48,228 nucleotides of DNA from Pseudomonadota bacterium (GTDB taxonomy: Bacteria > Pseudomonadota > Gammaproteobacteria > Steroidobacterales > Steroidobacteraceae), in contig JAFAGC010000020.1 in NCBI GenBank assembly GCA_023423065.1, positions 1 to 48,228 on the forward strand. The letters are read 5' to 3'. The stretch's first letter is position 1, and every line of letters starts with the position of its first letter. Of this stretch, positions 1-7,548 are shown in pieces. A model generated the notes under the pieces. It was not told the origin of the DNA. It did no database searches and saw only the letters and a list, made by a program, of their open reading frames with translations. The position numbers were made by a program, and so were the translations under genes.

Positions 1-36
1 TCCCCACTTTTTACACCGGCACCGCTGTCCCCACCC
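1..36 (-). repeat. Dispersed repeat, single arm at window edge
   Basis: This stretch matches, with two substitutions near its right end, one arm of the long inverted repeat at 1578-1690. The shared core includes CCACTTTTTACACCGGCACC. It reads in the same direction as the right arm of that repeat, so the PhoX-family gene at 129 lies between oppositely oriented copies. A partner arm may lie to the left of the window. Confidence 0.8.
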
Positions 37-128
37 CCTGTGACGGATTCGCAATCGGCGCGTCACGTCCGCGAAATCTCACGACCCTAACGTGAGCGCA
101 CGTCACAACCACCCAGCAGGGGACAGCA

Positions 129-1571
129 ATGAGCAATCCTTCGATCGAAACCGCCGGCGGCAGGCCGGAGCAGATGGGCCGGCGTTCTTTCCTGAAAGGC
201 GGCGTGGCAGGCGCCGCCACGATTTCCTTCGGCGCGCTGCTCGCGCGACGCGCCGACGCCGTCGAACTGCCCTATTCCGATGACTATGGCCCGGTGGCCC
301 CGGTCAACGACGAAGCTACGGGCCTGCCGCTGATCGCGCTGCCGGCGGGATTCCGCTATCGCACCTTCGGCTGGCGTGGCCAGCAGATGGATGACGGCGT
401 GCCGACACCGGGCGCGCACGACGGCATGGACGTGGTTTCGAACAAGGGCGGCGAGATCTTCCTGGTCCGGAATCACGAGCTGGGCAGTGGCAACGGTCCC
501 AATCCGTTCATCGCAAAGTCCGGGTACGACAACGCCAACGGACGCGGCGGCACGACCACGCTGGGCTTCAATACGTTGACCGGCCGTTTCACGGGCCACT
601 TCGGATCGCTGAGCGGCACGGTCACGAATTGCGCCGGCGGTCGCACGCCTTGGGGTTCCTGGATCACCTGCGAAGAGACTGGCTACACGTCGCCCGCGGG
701 CGTACGCCACGGCTGGTGCTTCGACGTTCCCGCGCAGGGCACGGCGACGGCCGAGCCGCTGACCGCGATGGGTCGCTTCTCGCACGAAGCGATCGCGGTC
801 GACGAGGGCACCGGGATCATCTACGAAACCGAGGACGCGACGCCTGGGGGCTTCTACAAGTTCGTGCCGAACCAGTACGGCAATCCCGCGGCGGGTGGAA
901 CGTTGTTCGCGCTCAGGGTGAAGGGCGAGGACAACTACAACTTCAGCGGCCTGGGTGGCGTGTACATCGACTATCCGAACGGCGCGACGTGGGAAATCGA
1001 GTGGGTAGAGGTCGCGGATCCGGAAGCGACCCGAGGTCGTGCCTACAACTCGGCGCCGGGCCGCGCGTGTTTCGCGAGACCCGAAGGCGCGTACTTCGAC
1101 AGCGGCAAGATCTACTTCGTCTGCACGAGCGGCGGGTCGGCCCGCCAGGGGCAGGTATTCGAATACGACCCGCGCAAGGAGATCCTCACGATCATCTTCA
1201 ACTCGGCGGGTGCGGGCATCACGAGCCTCGAGTGCAACAACCCCGACAACATCGCGGTCAGCAATCGGGGCGGCATCGTTCTTTGCGAGGACGGTGGTAA
1301 CAACATCCAGCGGCTGCGCGGTCTTTCCCAGAACGGCAGGACGTTCATCTTCGCCGAGAACCGCATGAACCTGACGGCAGCCAACATCGCGCAGGTGGAT
1401 GCGGTGGTGAACAAGGGCCGCGGCGGCATCGTCTCCAGCGTGGCGCCGGGCAACTACTCCGGCATCGAGTGGGCGGGTGCGTGCTTCCACGGCAGGTGGA
1501 TGTTCGTGAACATCCAGACGCCGGGCATCACGTTCGCGATCACGGGGCCGTGGGATAACGGCGCCCTGTGA
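129..1571 (+). CDS. PhoX-family (DUF839) phosphatase-like protein, Tat-exported
   Basis: The 480-residue product begins with a twin-arginine signal (RRSFLKGG, Arg18-Arg19), a hydrophobic stretch and a likely cleavage site after ARRADA. Export folded to the periplasm is therefore expected. The mature part is a DUF839/PhoX-type beta-propeller: it opens with GLPLIALPAGFRYRTFGW and contains RNHELG, CAGGRTPWGSW and the repeated Glu/Asn-rich loops (EDATPGGFYKF, CNNPDNIAVS) that hold metal in this family. Characterised PhoX enzymes are calcium- and iron-dependent alkaline phosphatases acting on phosphomonoesters; this copy is shorter than the classical ones, so its substrate is not certain. GGGGAC ahead of the ATG serves as ribosome binding site. 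The gene stops six bases before the inverted repeat that separates it from the convergent S9 peptidase. Confidence 0.85.
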   Translation: MSNPSIETAGGRPEQMGRRSFLKGGVAGAATISFGALLARRADAVELPYSDDYGPVAPVNDEATGLPLIALPAGFRYRTFGWRGQQMDDGVPTPGAHDGMDVVSNKGGEIFLVRNHELGSGNGPNPFIAKSGYDNANGRGGTTTLGFNTLTGRFTGHFGSLSGTVTNCAGGRTPWGSWITCEETGYTSPAGVRHGWCFDVPAQGTATAEPLTAMGRFSHEAIAVDEGTGIIYETEDATPGGFYKFVPNQYGNPAAGGTLFALRVKGEDNYNFSGLGGVYIDYPNGATWEIEWVEVADPEATRGRAYNSAPGRACFARPEGAYFDSGKIYFVCTSGGSARQGQVFEYDPRKEILTIIFNSAGAGITSLECNNPDNIAVSNRGGIVLCEDGGNNIQRLRGLSQNGRTFIFAENRMNLTAANIAQVDAVVNKGRGGIVSSVAPGNYSGIEWAGACFHGRWMFVNIQTPGITFAITGPWDNGAL

Positions 1572-1577
1572 TGCGAG

Positions 1578-1690
1578 GGGTGGGGATAGTGGTGCCGGTG
1601 TAAAAAGTGGGGATTAGCGCTGCAGCGCCGATCTCCCTCCAACACCTCCGCTAATCCCCACTTTTTACACCGGCACCACTATCCCCACCC
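1578..1690. repeat. Perfect 42-bp inverted repeat between convergent genes
   Basis: Arms 1578-1619 and 1649-1690 are exact reverse complements, separated by a 29-base loop. A 12-base palindrome GCGCTGCAGCGC (1617-1628) sits at the left arm/loop boundary. The arm contains the same core as the copy at 1-36. The hairpin lies directly after the PhoX-family stop codon and could end transcription from both sides. Read on the minus strand, the right arm encodes the last 12 codons and the TAG stop of the S9 peptidase. Confidence 0.9.
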
Positions 1691-3672
1691 AGCCAGCGGG
1701 CAAACCAGTCGAGGTTGCTGCGCATGCGGTGCGTGAGGTAGCTGGACACGGTGAGTTCGTGGTTCTGGCCGGGGTAGACGATCAGCTTCGTGGGTACGCC
1801 GCGGGTCTTGAGCACCTGGTACATCTGTTCCGAGCCGACGCACGGCACGTTGTCGTCGTCGGCCGTGCACTGGAACAGCGTCGGGGCCGTGATGCGCTCG
1901 GGCTGCAGGAAGGGAAAGGCGAGTTTTCGCCAGGTATCGAAGTTCTCCCAGGGCGTTCCGAGCTCGTACACGTATTCGCGCGCATACATGTCGACGCCGA
2001 ACGTCGCGAGCACGTTCGCGACGCCCGCGCCCGAAACGGCCGCCTTGATGCGCGGATCGCTCGCGATCATGTAGTCGGTGAGGATGCCGCCGTAGCTCCA
2101 GCCGAACACGCCGATGCGCTCGGGATCCGCGATACCGCTTTCGATGGCATGCGTGATCCCGGCGCTGATGTCCTGCGCGTCGAGGTTGCCCCAGTCGGCC
2201 CAGATGGCGCGCGAGAATTCGAATCCGCGTCCGGACGAGCCGCGCGGATTGACGGACAGCACCGCGTAGCCGGCGGCCGCATACAGCCGCGGCACGATGT
2301 CGAATTCGTGGCTGTGCTGGTAGACGGGCCCGCCGTGCAGATACGCGAGCAGCGGATACCGCTTCGCCGGATCGTGGTTTGCCGGCAGGGTGATGTAGCC
2401 GTGGATCTCCGCGTCGCCGCTCTTGAAGGAAACGTCGCGCACCTCGCCGCGCGCGCGTTGCTCCGTCCACGCGTTGTGATGCGTGAGCCGGCGCCTGCCG
2501 TCCAACGCGAACAGTTCCGCGGGCGTGTCGACGTCGCTTTCGAGCAGGACGATGCGACCGTCGGGCGCGACGTCGAAGTCGACGCCGAAACGCTTGCCCG
2601 AAGTCAGGTACTCGATCTTCCCGCTCGCCGGGTCGATGCGCGCCAGCCAGGTGTCGCGGTCGTGTTCGATCAGCGACACGATCGACCCGTCCGGCGCGAA
2701 CTTCGGATAGTAGTACCAGCGATCGATCCGTCCCGGCCGCGTGACCGCGCCGGTAGATAGATCGGCGACGGCGAGCTGCGCGGTCGCGTAGTAGATCCAC
2801 TTGCTGTCGCCGCCCTCGAGCCACAACACGCGGCGCGAGTCGGGCGACCAGGACGGGCGCGCATACCAGTCCGGGTCGTCGTCGGGTCCGGCCGAGGTGC
2901 TGATCTTGCGCGGCTCGTTCGCGTCGACCCGCTGCACGTAGATCTCGTAGTTGGAATCGTGGTCGGTCGCGCGTTCCTTCGCCGTGTAGGCGAGCGACGC
3001 GCCATCCGGCGACCAGGCCGGATGCCAGTGATCGCGCTCGCCCTGCGTCAGCTGCTGCGCCTCGCCGGTCGCCAGCTCGACGATGAACAGCTGCTGCGTG
3101 CGATCGTCGAGATAACCTTGGCCGTCGAGCTTGAACAGAAAACGTTCCGTTTCGATCGGCGGCGCGGTTTCAGCCTTGCTGCCCACGTTGCGCCCGACCT
3201 CGGCGACCACCACCGCGCGCCTGCCGTCGGGCGACAGGTCGAAATCGCTGATGCCGCCGGGTATCCGCGTGACGGGCCGCGCGCGCCCGCCATTCGCGGA
3301 CATCCGCCAGAGCTGCGTGACTTCGTCCTTGCCCGCGTCGCTCAGGAAGTACAACGACTTGCCGTCGCCCGCGTACTGCGGCTGCCACTCGCTGTTGCCC
3401 GGTGTACGGGTGAGTTGCTTCGGCGCGCCGCCGCTCCAGGCCACTGACCAGAGGTCGGTCGTGCTCTTGTCTTCCTTGCGCTGGTTCTTCGAGAGCGAGT
3501 ACGCGATCCGCTCGCCGGAGGGCGCGAACGCCGGATCGGCCACCGTCGCGAGTAGATAGTAGTCGTCGACGGCGAACGGCGCCTGCGCCTGCGCCTGCGC
3601 CTGCGCCTGCGCCTGCGCGCAGAACGCGGGACAGACGGCCAGCGCGAGCAGTCTCCAGCTCGATCCCTTCAT
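1651..3672 (-). CDS. S9-family peptidase (acylaminoacyl/dipeptidyl-peptidase type), secreted
   Basis: This is a 673-residue prolyl-oligopeptidase-family serine peptidase. A signal peptide (MKGSSWRLLALAVCPAFC) is followed by an Ala-Gln tandem, a WD40-like beta-propeller (about 40-400) and an alpha/beta-hydrolase catalytic domain (about 420-660). The catalytic residues are visible: Ser526 in GWSYGG, Asp in TADDDNVP (about 606) and His638 in GQNHEL. Such enzymes trim short peptides in the periplasm. The ATG at 3672 overlaps the stop of the TonB receptor as ATGA, which fixes the start; a longer frame upstream is only a shadow of the receptor. The last 12 residues (GGDSGAGVKSGD) come from a dispersed repeat. 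Coupling to a TonB receptor suggests joint uptake and degradation of peptides. Confidence 0.93.
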   Translation of the reverse strand: MKGSSWRLLALAVCPAFCAQAQAQAQAQAQAPFAVDDYYLLATVADPAFAPSGERIAYSLSKNQRKEDKSTTDLWSVAWSGGAPKQLTRTPGNSEWQPQYAGDGKSLYFLSDAGKDEVTQLWRMSANGGRARPVTRIPGGISDFDLSPDGRRAVVVAEVGRNVGSKAETAPPIETERFLFKLDGQGYLDDRTQQLFIVELATGEAQQLTQGERDHWHPAWSPDGASLAYTAKERATDHDSNYEIYVQRVDANEPRKISTSAGPDDDPDWYARPSWSPDSRRVLWLEGGDSKWIYYATAQLAVADLSTGAVTRPGRIDRWYYYPKFAPDGSIVSLIEHDRDTWLARIDPASGKIEYLTSGKRFGVDFDVAPDGRIVLLESDVDTPAELFALDGRRRLTHHNAWTEQRARGEVRDVSFKSGDAEIHGYITLPANHDPAKRYPLLAYLHGGPVYQHSHEFDIVPRLYAAAGYAVLSVNPRGSSGRGFEFSRAIWADWGNLDAQDISAGITHAIESGIADPERIGVFGWSYGGILTDYMIASDPRIKAAVSGAGVANVLATFGVDMYAREYVYELGTPWENFDTWRKLAFPFLQPERITAPTLFQCTADDDNVPCVGSEQMYQVLKTRGVPTKLIVYPGQNHELTVSSYLTHRMRSNLDWFARWLGGDSGAGVKSGD
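3581..3616 (-). repeat. Six perfect copies of a hexanucleotide inside the S9 signal region
   Basis: GCCTGC on the plus strand is repeated six times without a mismatch. On the coding strand it encodes (Ala-Gln)6, right after the hydrophobic part of the signal peptide and across the probable cleavage zone. The six-base unit keeps the frame whatever the copy number. Confidence 0.95.
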
Positions 3673-6590
3673 CGGCTCGCGGCGCCGAAGTTCACCCTGC
3701 CGCCGAGGTAGAAGTAACGGCCCATCGCCGAGACCGGATAGGAGCTGTAGCCGAACGCCGGCCTCTCGTCGAACAGGTTGTTGATGCCCGCGTACACATT
3801 GACGTTGTCGTTCACGTCGTATGCCAGCTGGACCTCGTGTTCCCACTTCTCCTGGACCTTGAAGAAGCGCGGATCGCTGTAGTCGGGATCGCCCGCGAGC
3901 GTCTCCCGCGTGAAGCGGTCCGTCTTGCTGAACCAGTTGATGCCGTACGAGACGGTGACAGGCCCGCGCGTCCAGCTCGCATCCAGCGTCGCCGACAGCT
4001 TCGGGAAATACTGCTCCTCGAGGTCGTTGTCGATCTCGGCGCCGGGCGAAGAAATGAACTCGAGCCGGTCGAGGTAGTTGCCGGCGAGCTGCAGCCGGAA
4101 TTCACCGTATTCGCCCGCGACCTGGTAATCGAGCGCGACATCGAGGCCCGCGGTGCGGAATTTCGCGACGTTGTCCGGTCGCACGGTGAACCCGACGATG
4201 AAGCCCGTTTCCGGATCGCGCGAAATGCCGGGGCAGAAATTGTTGTCGAGCGTCGGCTGATCGACGCACAGCTGCGCGAGCTCCTCGGCGAACGGCGTGT
4301 TGATCGCGTCGGTGATCTCGATGTCGTACCAGTCGAGCGACAGGTTCAGCCCCGGCACGAACTCGGGCCGCAACACGACGCCCGCCGTCCACGTCTTCGC
4401 CGTCTCCTCGCTGAGATCGGCGTTGCCGCCGAACAGGCCCTCCGTGTACAGCGTGGCCTGCGGCGTGTCCGACGGCAGGAACGTCGTCGGGTCGATGCCC
4501 ATTCCCTCGAGCAGCGCGGCGCAGTTGGCCTCGCGCGTGCTCGTGCCGTTGTTGAGCTCGTTCAGGTCGCAGGGATCGACGATGAAGTGGAACGTCGTCG
4601 ACTCCGGCGAGAACAGTTCCGTGATGTTGGGGGCGCGCACAGCCTGAGCGTACGTGCCGCGGAACGACACCGACGAGACCGGCGCGTACACCAGGTCCAC
4701 CTTCCACGAGTTCGTCGAACCGACGGTGCTGTAGTCCGATGCACGGAACGCCGCGCCGATCGACAGGCGCTCCGCGAACCGGGCGTCGAGCAGCAGGGGA
4801 AGGTTCACCTCGGTGAAGACTTCCTTGACGTTGAAGCTGCCGCGCGACGGCGCGATCGGTCCCCACCACGTGAGGCCGTCCACGATCTCCTGCGCGGGGT
4901 CGGCCTCGCTGGCTTCGCGCCGGTATTCGGCGCCGATGGCGAAGCCGATCGGTCCTCCGGGCAGCGAGAACCACGAACCGAAGTCGCCCGATAGATAGCC
5001 CGACGCGACCTGCTGCTCGACCTTCGTGCGCGACACGCTGTCGATCGAAACGAAATCGAGCGCGGCGGGATCGCGCACGCCTTCGCCGAAGATGTTGTAC
5101 GGAACGCAGCCCGCGAGCTCGGGCGGCGCATCCGGATCGAGCGACACACGGCACACCGGCGCGCCGGTGTCGGGATGGCTGACGACGTCGATCGCCGCTT
5201 CCCAGTTGGCCTGCAGGCGATTGTTGATCGACTCGATGCGGCTGCGCGTTTCGCCATGAACGTACGACACCTCGTAGCGCAGGTGATCGGAGATCTCGCC
5301 GTTCAGGGCCAGCACGCCGCGCACCGTCTCGCGCAGCGCGTCGTCGATGTTGACACCCATGTCGTAGTTGTCGCGCGTCACGAGCACGCCATCCGGCGTG
5401 TCCGGATCCTCGAAGTACTCCGCCGCGGCGCCGGGCACGATCGCGTCGCGGATCGAGTCCGGCATGAACGGATTGTCGGCCTGCAGGAACAGATAGAAGT
5501 CGTAGGTCGGCTGCACGATCGAGAGCGCCTTCGTGCGCACGTACTTCGCTTCAGCGGAGATCGTCGTCGAGTCGTTCAGGTCGAAGTGTCCGACCACGTT
5601 GAAGAGGTGCCGCTTGATCTCGGGGAACAGATCGCCCTGGTAGCCGTCGGTCGGCGTGCTGGATCCGCCCTGCGTGTAGCCGCCTGAGTTCTCCAACACG
5701 AAGCCGCGGTCGTACACGCCGCCGCTGCCCTCGAAGTCGGGTATGAAATCGAAGTCGACGTCGACCGCGCCCATGCGGGCGCTGTCGGCATAACGAACGT
5801 CGTCGTAGGGAACGTTGTCGGGCAGCGTGATCGAATCGTCGAGATCGTCCTGGTTCTGGTACAGGTTCGCGGCGCGCGGTGGCCGCAGGTAGCTGCGGTC
5901 CTGGTCGTTGACGCGGTCGTTCGAGTTGTATTCGTACGCGAAGGCGACGTTCGCCCGGTCGGAGGCGAAGTTGTGGCCGCCGGTCACGGCGGCGAACAGG
6001 TTGTTGCCGTCGCCGTCCTTGGAGGTGCCGGCCTGGCCGCGAAACGCGAGGCCTTCGAAATCGCGCTTGAGCCGGAAATTGACGACGCCCGACACGCCGT
6101 CGGCGCCGTAGATGGCCGAGGCGCCGCCCGTGAGCACGTCGACCGATTCGAGCAGGTCCGTGGGAATCGTATCGATGTCGACCGCGGCGGAGCCTTCGAG
6201 ACCCGAAACGTGGCGCCGGCCGTCGACCAGCACCAGGGTGCGGTCCACGCCGAGATGACGCAGGTCGAGTAGATTGAGGCCGACTTCGCCGAAGCCCGGA
6301 TAGGATCCCGCCGTCAGGTCGCCGTTGATCGATCCGATCAGCGCCGGGGTCTGCGAGAGAAAGTCCGCGAGACTCGTCTTGCCCGACTGCGCGATCGTGT
6401 CGGCGCTGAACGTCGTCACCGGGTTCGCGAAGTTCTCTTCGCTCTGGCGAATGCGGGAGCCGGTGACCACGACTTCTTCGACGGCCTCGTCCGGGTCCGG
6501 TGGCGGCGACGCATCTTGCGCCAGGGCCCACGGGGTTCCCGCCCCGGCGACGGCAAACAGCAATCCCCGCAACGACTTAGCGTTTCCCAT
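3669..6590 (-). CDS. TonB-dependent outer-membrane receptor
   Basis: The 973-residue product has a signal peptide (cleavage near ALAQ), a TonB-box-like EEVVVTGSRI at about 40-50, and a plug domain with LVLVDGRRHV and IYGADGVSGVVNF. A long beta-barrel follows and ends in the aromatic-rich strand GRYFYLGGRVNFG. The length and the VVVTGSR box fit the large TonB receptors common in Xanthomonas, Caulobacter and Steroidobacter-like bacteria, which take up peptides, oligosaccharides or other bulky ligands. The ligand cannot be read from sequence. The stop codon overlaps the start of the S9 peptidase, so the two are translationally coupled and peptides are the best guess. AAGGGG lies a short distance before the ATG. 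Confidence 0.95.
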   Translation of the reverse strand: MGNAKSLRGLLFAVAGAGTPWALAQDASPPPDPDEAVEEVVVTGSRIRQSEENFANPVTTFSADTIAQSGKTSLADFLSQTPALIGSINGDLTAGSYPGFGEVGLNLLDLRHLGVDRTLVLVDGRRHVSGLEGSAAVDIDTIPTDLLESVDVLTGGASAIYGADGVSGVVNFRLKRDFEGLAFRGQAGTSKDGDGNNLFAAVTGGHNFASDRANVAFAYEYNSNDRVNDQDRSYLRPPRAANLYQNQDDLDDSITLPDNVPYDDVRYADSARMGAVDVDFDFIPDFEGSGGVYDRGFVLENSGGYTQGGSSTPTDGYQGDLFPEIKRHLFNVVGHFDLNDSTTISAEAKYVRTKALSIVQPTYDFYLFLQADNPFMPDSIRDAIVPGAAAEYFEDPDTPDGVLVTRDNYDMGVNIDDALRETVRGVLALNGEISDHLRYEVSYVHGETRSRIESINNRLQANWEAAIDVVSHPDTGAPVCRVSLDPDAPPELAGCVPYNIFGEGVRDPAALDFVSIDSVSRTKVEQQVASGYLSGDFGSWFSLPGGPIGFAIGAEYRREASEADPAQEIVDGLTWWGPIAPSRGSFNVKEVFTEVNLPLLLDARFAERLSIGAAFRASDYSTVGSTNSWKVDLVYAPVSSVSFRGTYAQAVRAPNITELFSPESTTFHFIVDPCDLNELNNGTSTREANCAALLEGMGIDPTTFLPSDTPQATLYTEGLFGGNADLSEETAKTWTAGVVLRPEFVPGLNLSLDWYDIEITDAINTPFAEELAQLCVDQPTLDNNFCPGISRDPETGFIVGFTVRPDNVAKFRTAGLDVALDYQVAGEYGEFRLQLAGNYLDRLEFISSPGAEIDNDLEEQYFPKLSATLDASWTRGPVTVSYGINWFSKTDRFTRETLAGDPDYSDPRFFKVQEKWEHEVQLAYDVNDNVNVYAGINNLFDERPAFGYSSYPVSAMGRYFYLGGRVNFGAASR

Positions 6591-6670
6591 GATCCGCCCC
6601 TTGCCGTATCCGACGGCTTTGTTGTTGCGGACAGGATGTTGTCAAAAGGGGAGGCGAGTCAATTCGCCGG

Positions 6671-6721
6671 GCGACGAACCGTTCGTCGCGCGAGGCCGGC
6701 GGATGCGGGCATCCGCCGGCC
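6671..6721. terminator. Two adjacent perfect palindromes, probable bidirectional terminator
   Basis: GCGACGAAC/GTTCGTCGC (6671-6689, one-base centre) is followed by a 12-bp perfect stem (6694-6705 with 6710-6721, four-base loop). CGTTTTTGG follows on the plus strand. The structure stands between the stop of the BI-1-like gene and the TonB receptor start, so it probably insulates the two minus-strand units. The T run faces the plus direction, which makes minus-strand termination less certain. Confidence 0.55.
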
Positions 6722-6736
6722 CGTTTTTGGGGCGTA

Positions 6737-7435
6737 TCAGTCGCGCGATGCGATCAGCAGGCGCAGCACGTACCAGAACATCAGCACGATCGAGGAGAAC
6801 AGCGCGAGCGCGGCGCCCACGTATCGGTCCTCGGGGTAGTGATGAAGGATGTTCGAGGTGTCGTAGAGCACCGCCGCGCCGGCGAAGCCGATCATCGCGA
6901 CGGAGAACCAGGTGCCGAGCTGGAATCCGAACAGCACCGACCCCGCGATCGCGACGAGCGCGAGGATGCCGACCCACATCAGGATGCCGCGCATGAACGA
7001 GAAGTCCTTGCGCGTGATGAACGCGACCGCCGTGAGTCCGAGCACGCCGAACACCGTGATGAACACGGCGCTCTCGATGATGCCGGCCTGCAGGGTCGCC
7101 GCGATGAGGAGCAGTGGCGCGAAGATCACGGCCTGCGCGACGACGAACGCCGCGAGCGCGAGGTATTGAAGTGGTTTGGACTCGATGCTGTGCGCGACGT
7201 GCGTCGCGATCCAGCCGACGAGCATCAGCGCGCCGATGATCACGAGCCAGTTGAAGCTCAGGATCCACTGGGACAGCGGAACCACGCGTCCGGTGCTGAA
7301 CAGCCACATCTCGATCGCCGTGAACAGGAGGATGGCCGCGGCGACGTGACTGTAGGTCCGCGTGATGAATTTCGAACGCGCTTCGGTGGTGAGCGCCGCG
7401 ACGGGTGTCAGGCCGGGAAGTGTCTGCTCTTGCAT
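6737..7435 (-). CDS. Bax inhibitor-1/YccA-family inner-membrane protein
   Basis: This 232-residue protein has seven hydrophobic segments, for example AAAILLFTAIEMWLF, WLVIIGALMLVGWIA and FSSIVLMFWYVLRLLIA. The pattern, with VFITVFGVLGLTAVAFITR in the middle and the acidic DTSNILHHY near the end, is typical of the BI-1/TMBIM (UPF0005) family. Bacterial members (YccA, YbhL, YetJ) are membrane proteins; YccA interacts with FtsH and YetJ can carry calcium. The start chosen is the ATG at 7435, preceded by GGGAG at good spacing; an upstream in-frame start would add a polar tail without a ribosome site. It is divergent from the lipoprotein at 7549, with 113 bases between. Confidence 0.9.
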   Translation of the reverse strand: MQEQTLPGLTPVAALTTEARSKFITRTYSHVAAAILLFTAIEMWLFSTGRVVPLSQWILSFNWLVIIGALMLVGWIATHVAHSIESKPLQYLALAAFVVAQAVIFAPLLLIAATLQAGIIESAVFITVFGVLGLTAVAFITRKDFSFMRGILMWVGILALVAIAGSVLFGFQLGTWFSVAMIGFAGAAVLYDTSNILHHYPEDRYVGAALALFSSIVLMFWYVLRLLIASRD

Positions 7436-7548
7436 GGTCGCTCCCAAGGTGTGTGTAAGCGTCGATTCTAGCAATTCCGACTCTCTTAGATAGCCGACGC
7501 ACCGCACGTCGCCCGCCATGTAAAGTAGCCACCGGGAGGAGGCGGCGG

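Noticed and set aside
87..1490. Long minus-strand open frame opposite the PhoX-family gene
   Set aside because: It lacks domain features, is rich in Arg and Ala as expected of antisense frames in GC-rich genes, and fully overlaps a gene with a clear Tat signal and family motifs.
3582..3616. Phase-variable switch by slippage in the S9 gene
   Set aside because: The unit is six bases, so copy changes cannot shift the frame. Only length variation is possible.
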